64,000 nucleotides of DNA, taken from NCBI GenBank assembly GCA_022605425.2, contig JAKIMF020000013.1:682001-746000 (forward strand), in the 5' to 3' direction. This DNA is from Hamiltosporidium tvaerminnensis. Its lineage: Eukaryota; Microsporidia; Dubosqiidae. Positions 57,801-64,000 of this stretch are shown here, piece by piece. Within the stretch, counting starts at the first letter, position 1, and every line of letters starts with the position of its first letter. The notes under the pieces are model-generated. The model was not told the DNA's origin. It worked only from the letters and a program-made list of their open reading frames with translations, and did not search any database. The translations under genes and the position numbers were made by a program.

Positions 57801-58915
57801 AGCTTTTGTTTTTCAATGATTTCTTTTTCAAAATATGATTCTTCACTTTTATTTTAACTTCAGTCTCTATGGTCAAAGCTTTATTTGTTAGATGTTCCAT
57901 GTAAATATTTATTCTTTTTGAGTTAATATTTCTTAGACTAAAACAGCCCATTGATTGTGTAAAAATAAAACCTTACAACTCGTGGTTTTAAAATAGTTTA
58001 TATTTATTCAAATTTGTGAAAACACGATTTAATTTCATCTTTTTACAGAAACCTAATTTTTATAAGCTTAATTTTAAAATATATTTAATTTATTACTATA
58101 ATATTTCCAATAGGCTGAAATGTACAGTGTCAATAACGAATTATTCCGTACTAATACACTAATCATACTTTTCTATTCTAATATACGTCTCACCTTATTT
58201 TTAGTTCGATTTATTTTCCATTTTCGTCCACTTCTAGTTATATTCATCGCGAATAGAATTTTAAGCTATAAAATAGTCAGTAAATAATATTTAAACAATT
58301 TCAATATGAATCAGATAATATTTTTTTTAGAAAACGAATTCCAAATTTACGCAATTATATAAAATAGAAATGTACGAAAAATTTCTTACTTTGCACTTAA
58401 TTTATCGTTTTAAAACAAATTTAGATCGCAAATGTTTAATTTGAATTAAAGTAACAAGAAAATTTGCAATACTGTTTTATTTGCACTAATATAAGAACCA
58501 TTTAGAGTTGATTTCGCACACAAGTATACATTCTATACACCAAACTACTTCGAATTTTTCCTGCAACTCCAAAAACAAAATTGCATTAAGTTTTTTTTAA
58601 TAATTTATACGTCCGAATAATTCTTATATTTAATATCATACAATCTTCAAATATGCTTATATACATATAAACGATAGATAATTGACCTAAATTTTTTGTG
58701 AATCAATGTAATTTTTCAAATATATTAAAGGCCGATTCATTTTGTTTTATGACTATAAGAATAGCACGAACAATTTCGCACAATTTATTTCGATTTTAAT
58801 AGGAGTATTAAAGGAGTAACTAATTTAGCTAAAAACAAATTTTGAAAATTTTTGCGGTTCTTAAATTAAATCTAGAATATATTAACATAATTTAATCCAT
58901 TCATTATATTTTACC
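51841..58915. other. Seven-kilobase stretch without an intact gene
   Basis: To about 52,700 the DNA is plain AT-rich. From about 53,000 to 57,000 the composition is less AT-biased and the minus strand yields runs of coding-like peptide in shifting frames. Examples are IWDGFSRSLNEQAKQIFESL near 55,990 and ADKYLVKLFYKR near 55,290. I cannot assign them to a family. Decayed transposons are the likeliest source. From 57,000 to 58,900 nothing stands out. Confidence 0.4.
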
Positions 58916-60937
58916 ATGCTGGGTAGATCATTTGTTAGTGCATACGTTTTTTTGCTCTTTTTCTTTATAATGTTTCCTTCTTCTCCAGATGAAGCTATTC
59001 ATAGTTCGAAGAATCAAACAAGCAGAGGAAAAAATCATTACAACAACACAAGACTTTCGGAATTATGCCGAATATCGAATCAGATGAAACATTCTCTATG
59101 CAAGCTGTTGGCAACAATCCATGTTTAGATTCAGATCAAAGAACAATCTCCGAATGTTCACATTTCCAACCAGCTTACTATCGATCTAAAAATACAGAAA
59201 ATTTTTTATCATTTTCACAACGTACATCGAACAAAGAAAGAGATAAAATGTCGCGTGATTCTATAAACTTAAGTAAAATGGGTAATAACGCGAAGGAGCA
59301 GTTAGTAGAAGAGGAACCCTATTTGGATTCAGAAAAATTTGTCATTCCAGAATTTTCATCTTTAACTTCTGATGTCGTAAAAGAAGAACTTTTAGTATTG
59401 GAATTATATTCAACTCCAAAAGATAATACAGTTGCATACATTCAGAACGGAACAGAAATAGATGTCGATCGAACAAAGAGCAATCTAAAAAGAGGAAATG
59501 ATGCAAATTCATATGACATTCGCTGGCAAAGAAATGATTCGTTTATTTCTGATGATTTTTCTGAACATAGCAATAAAAGGCCTCGGGTAAATAAAAAGGC
59601 CCGTAGTTCAGATATTGGTAATCGCGATGCATCTATTTCATCCGATTCTCACAACAATCCATGTTTATATTTACCAGAGTGTGAACCAATTTGTTGCGAA
59701 AATAATCACGAAGACACTAAAATCGCAAGCTATATTAATCAATTTAAGATTCGAATATACGCTGATGAAATGATTGTTTGCGCGAGAAAATGTTCTACAT
59801 ACTTTTATTATTTAAATCTAGTTCCTGAATTATATTTAGAATTAAATAATCTATTTAAAATTAAAAAACCCAATGAGTTTCCAAGTAATAATCAAAATTA
59901 TGAAACTGACTTGAGATATAACAATTATCTGATAAAAATCAAAAATGAAATTAAAAAGTATGATTCAGTTGATATAGGAACAAACGAAATGATTGAGGAA
60001 ATTGTAATTTTTGCAAACTATCTCGTGGAGTTCGAAAAAACAATATCATCAGATTTTATATTAAAAGAGGTACTAAAAATTTCTTATGACATTACTGATA
60101 TAGTAAAAGAGATTATATATCACTGAAATTTAGGAATATTTTATGAACTTCTAAAATTCGTTCATTATTATGTACCAAGCCAATATGACCATCATAATAT
60201 TGAGAATAATTATATTTTATACGTATACTTTCTTTTATCTGTTATTTCAAAACAGTTTGACAATTTTGACAAGAACTTTTCATTAGAATATAAAAGGTGT
60301 GTAATTACCAATAAAATATGTGAAAATAATTGCAAGAGTAAATATTTGCAAAAATTATTTGTACAAAAATTATTTTTCAGATTACTACTTGGAATGAAAG
60401 CTGGAAGAACAAAAGCCTCTTTTTATAATGTTTATTTGAGCCTTGAATTGGTTTCAGAAACCCATCATCAATTTTTTTTTTTTCAATCAAAGAAAGAATG
60501 ATAAAGGTTATCTTAGAATTTGTGTATCTGTAGTCCTTAATTTGAAATGTGAATTGGATATAAATCAATTAGATAGATTTATAAATTTATCATTAGAGAT
60601 TTTCACTCTAAAATCGACTTCCAAAAAAATATTTACAGATGAAATCAAACTTTTTATTTATCAAGCTGATATACATTTAATTGTCAAGAAAAATTTAATG
60701 ATAATAAAAGAAATTTCTGATAAAAAAAGAATTTACAAAAATTGCAGATTTATAGACCAAAGCCTGATATATTTAAAAAATAGAATCAAATCCGAACCTA
60801 TAAACGGATTAATCAATGATGATATTGTTTTATCAGAGATATGTCTTGTCTATATTCTTAGTGAATCTTATATAAATAACAATTTTGAGGGCAGAAAAAA
60901 ACCCCCAAAAATGGGAAGAAGTATATTATTCGATTGA
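58916..60937 (+). pseudogene. Broken gene for a putative secreted lineage-specific protein
   Basis: Three pieces line up as one gene of about 670 codons. The first (ATG at 58916) starts with a signal peptide-like segment (SAYVFLLFFFIMF). A one-base shift near 59,060-59,130 leads into the second frame, which is Ser/Asp/Glu-rich and then turns into an ordered helical region (YFYYLNLVPELYLELNNLF). A TGA at 60124-60126 interrupts it, but the same frame stays open for ~120 more codons, to the T-run at 60,472-60,483. There the frame shifts again into the last piece, which ends at 60937. The order, composition and open frames on each side of each lesion argue for a single recently inactivated gene or for indel errors. 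I recognise no family; helical secreted proteins in multigene families are common in microsporidia. Confidence 0.65.
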
Positions 60938-61899
60938 ACTGTAGTTTATTTGTAAACTAATAGTATAAAATAAGAAAATGAATTTGTATAAATCTAGATA
61001 TATTATTAAAATAAATATTACAAATACTTTATTGGTTTTTTTGTAAATTATTTCTTCTTCGCTCCGATCTTGAGTTTATAATCACGTATTTAACTTTTAA
61101 ATTTAGGAATTAATGTTTTTAGTTGATTAGGGAAATATTACGCTTTAGATAATTAACCTCCTAATATATCAAAAAAAAATATAATTTGATATTTATAAAA
61201 TGAATTTACAAAAATAATATTTTTATTCGTGTTTTTGCTGATTCATTCCTCAAAAATTTTCTTGTTTATTTCCTCGTTTATTATCCACCTCTTCTAAATT
61301 TGCAGTTGGTACTTTAGTCGAATTTATGGTATCTACATTTTGGATTCATAAAATTGCTTTTTTTCTACTAATTCGTTCTTCTGTATTAAATTATGCATGC
61401 TGTAAGGTCTGAGTGTTTGGTTCGCCTAGATCATTCGATTATAACATGTGATACTCTTTCCTGTTTCGGAAAGGTGTCTATTCTTGATTAAAAGCCTTTT
61501 CATTGAACATAAAAATGGTTTTGGTTGTTGTCCAGAAAGCCATCAAATGAATTAAACACATGTTTTCAAGATTGATTAGACTATTTACAAAGGTTTTTTT
61601 GGTATTTAGTTATTTCATGAAGTCGGATTATAACACAACGATTGTATTAATACTAAATTTGCAAAAAATCTTATACTTCGTGGCAAACTTCCTAATTCTT
61701 TTTTATAAAAATTCAAATAAAATAGTATTGTAGAATTCGGACTTAAACTACGGCAATACTAGTTGAATTTCCATTGAAGATAGATATTTCCACTATATAG
61801 TTTTCAGATTTTCGAAGTTAAGTTCACATAGGTAGGTAATTATTTTTCTGTATGTGCATTTTCAGAATTTAATGAATAGAGAGACATTAATTTACATAT
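60938..61899. other. Spacer between two decayed genes
   Basis: No supported feature is present. An AATAAA lies near 61,010, after the end of the broken secreted-protein gene. Confidence 0.45.
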
Positions 61900-63680
61900 G
61901 AGATATATATCCATGTTTTATTACTGCGAAATAGATCTTCTTAACCAAACCCTCTGTCTGATAAGTCATTACACCAATTTTATGGAAGCCATCGTCAAGT
62001 TCTAAAATTTTTAGAGTTTTTTTACCCCGGAAATATCTTCTGACACTATATACATTGCCATATTGAATCTAACAGAATAAACTCTTCCTGAAAGCATCAT
62101 GTTTCCCACTTATAGTCAATACTAGGAATTTTTCAGAGTCGCTAACTTATAATTTTAGGTATTATGAAACCTTAGAGTATAACCTTCCATTTTCCAGTTT
62201 GCTATATATTTGCTAGCAGAATCAAAAATTTGCTCACATTTTCATTTTCCAGTTTTTAATATACATAGAGAATATCATTGATCAACGCAATCCCTTTTTT
62301 ATTATCCTTTTTCATTGGATATTGCCGTTCTTTTGGTAGACATTTTTTCACGTTTTTATGGAAAAAATAACAGTTGAACGCATCTGTTTCGCTCATAAAG
62401 CAAATCTTAAAAATATTTTTAAATATCATAATAAATTCTAGATTATATTGCATTGGTTCATAACCTTTTAAATGAGCTGAATTCTTTAAATCTGAAAATC
62501 GGTCTTCGTTCCTTCAAGATAAAAGTGTTTCGATTTTTTTGCAAATTTGTTTTTTATTTTAAAAAATAACATACAGTATATCTCGACAGAGCCTAAGCTT
62601 TTCCTCAGAGTTCTGTCGCACTCCAAAAAAATACCTTTCGCACCTCCATTTAAGAACCGCTGTGATTTAGTGAAATAAAATACCGAGATAAAAGCATTTT
62701 TCAAAAAGTGATAGTTTATAAATAATCCAATTTTCATTTACAAATTTAACTTTTGCAAAACTAAGTTAGAAATAAATTAAAAAAGTTAACTAATTGTTAA
62801 TTTTTTTTATTTAAACACATGCTCAATTATCACTTAAAACATGAGAGTATATATCATTTGCGATAGAATAATTAAATGGTTGAACATTTTTTTTCGGTTT
62901 AAATTGTTCTATTCATTTAATAGACAGAAATGCTCTACTCATAACTATTTAGAATATTTTTTTGCTGGTCTTTTTTAGTACACATTTTTTATAAGTCGCT
63001 TCTTCAGATTATTTTTTAATTTAATCTGAACAAAAGAATAAGATTACAAAAATATCTCCAAAATATCAGTACCAAGGAAATATTTAAGTGTTGATTGTTT
63101 GCAAAAACAGCTCAAGTAATGTTATACTGAAATTGCTAATTAATCGATCAAAATAATATTTCAAGGTATTTACCAAGTGTTTTGGCTAGCTAGGCGTTGT
63201 AAATAGTGCATTATGAGTTCTAATAATAATTTCCCCCACATCCAATTACTTAATGATGTGATTATACATCAATTTATGGACTTGAGGTCCTGCTAATCAA
63301 TAATAAGTTATTCGAATTTTAAACTATAAATTTAATTAACTGAATTTTTAATACCTATGTCTTCACAGCAAAAGACCTTATTTATCAACACAGCAACACC
63401 TGTAAATAAGGTAATAAGCCTTCTTTTTTATTGAGATAATACCTATTTTTTCATATTTTATTCTCCGGTCGAAATCAATTACTTTATTTCGGTTAATATT
63501 ATCACAATGTAAAATTAGGAAGAACAAAAGAGAGTCTTTGAAGGAATAACCACTGAAAAAAGCCAGTTTTGATGTATCACAAGGAAAATAAAAGTTACAC
63601 AAAGATAAAAGAACATTTGCTGGACTTTAGACAAGTGTAAAAAGAGAATGAATCGAAAATTAAGGTGCGCTTTTCCGAAA
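61900..63680 (-). pseudogene. Probable remnant of a Mutator-like (MULE) transposase with FLYWCH finger
   Basis: Short minus-strand fragments follow the order of a MULE transposase. Near 63,530-63,590 is SKLAFFSGYSFKDSLLFF, resembling the start of a FLYWCH zinc finger. Near 63,220 is VGEIIIRTHN, like its Cys/His end. Near 62,600-62,640 stands IFLECDRTLRKS, at the place of the first catalytic Asp. Near 62,345-62,450 come NLEFIMIFKNIF and CYFFHKNVKKCL, like the second catalytic region and the Cys-x2-His that follows it. The second catalytic Asp seems replaced by Asn. Stops and shifts separate the pieces. The individual matches are weak; the consistent order is the main argument. No terminal inverted repeats were found. 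Confidence 0.42.
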
Positions 63681-64000
63681 ATCAATTTCAAGGCAATTCT
63701 TATGGTAATTTTGCTCATTCGAAAAAAAACAATGAGCCTAAATGTAAAAAATATAAAGAATAGCACTTAAAATTTGCTATATAGTTCATAGCAGAACAGA
63801 AACTGTAAACAACCGGTTTTGAAATAGGTGTTATAGCATACATTATTCCGAAGTTTTTTAATTTCTAAGGCTTAAAATGAGCTTCAGGTGCTATAGATAA
63901 CTTCATTAAAAAAATAATAACAAATTTGATGTAATATTTTGCCTTTTGAAGTAAAATCGAATAAAAAGTTTTCCAATTTAAAAGATTGTTTTTCAATTGC

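Overview
The window looks like nuclear DNA of a microsporidian (fungus-related obligate parasite) with a large, AT-rich, gene-poor genome. The evidence is the intron-less genes for reduced-eukaryote housekeeping proteins, C-run or G-run signals immediately upstream of several start codons (a known microsporidian start signal), eukaryotic gene families (p24, Hel2/ZNF598, TBL1/Sif2, DHX37, TIS11), a tRNA-Ser without encoded CCA, and remnants of DNA transposons. The genus cannot be fixed from sequence alone. Low density, AT bias and transposon debris recall expanded genomes such as Hamiltosporidium.

Layout. 0-3.5 kb: AT-rich tandem repeats, one of them (51-bp unit) split by copy A of a ~730-bp dispersed element. 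3.6-11.4 kb (gene compartment I): phosphoacetylglucosamine mutase (+), a p24/emp24 cargo receptor (-) and a Hel2/ZNF598-like RING/C2H2 ubiquitin ligase (-), separated by G/C-strand-biased minisatellites. 11.8-30 kb: gene-poor, with one tRNA-Ser(AGA), one probable small membrane or secreted protein, several 60-76 bp tandem duplications and a heavily decayed Helitron (about 24.9-28.7 kb). 30.4-31.2 kb: copy B of the dispersed element with a clean 13-bp target-site duplication. 32.7-34.0 kb: a secreted Pro/Cys-rich protein, a spore-wall or polar-tube-type candidate. 36.5-39.3 kb: a DHX37/Dhr1-like DEAH-family helicase. 39.8-49.2 kb (gene compartment II): bracketed by inverted copies C and D of the dispersed element, holding a TBL1/Sif2-like LisH-WD40 protein (-) and a multi-pass J-domain protein (+) on either side of 2.4 kb of minisatellites. 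50.3-51.8 kb: a frameshifted TIS11-type CCCH zinc-finger gene. 52-58.9 kb: no intact gene, with traces of decayed coding sequence. 58.9-60.9 kb: a broken gene for a putative secreted protein. 61.9-63.7 kb: traces of a Mutator-like transposase on the minus strand.

How the genes relate. There are no operons. The genes serve separate core functions: UDP-GlcNAc supply for chitin, ER-Golgi transport, ribosome quality control, rRNA processing, chromatin repression, chaperone recruitment at a membrane and mRNA decay. The most unusual properties are genomic. The two compartments share an octamer, TAACACCC/GGGTGTTA, that is repeated both inside coding regions (as Gly-Val-Asn/Ser repeats) and in intergenic arrays, and its strand polarity switches near the 5' ends of genes. 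A short interspersed element with no recognised family has four near-full copies and sits at the edges of these compartments.
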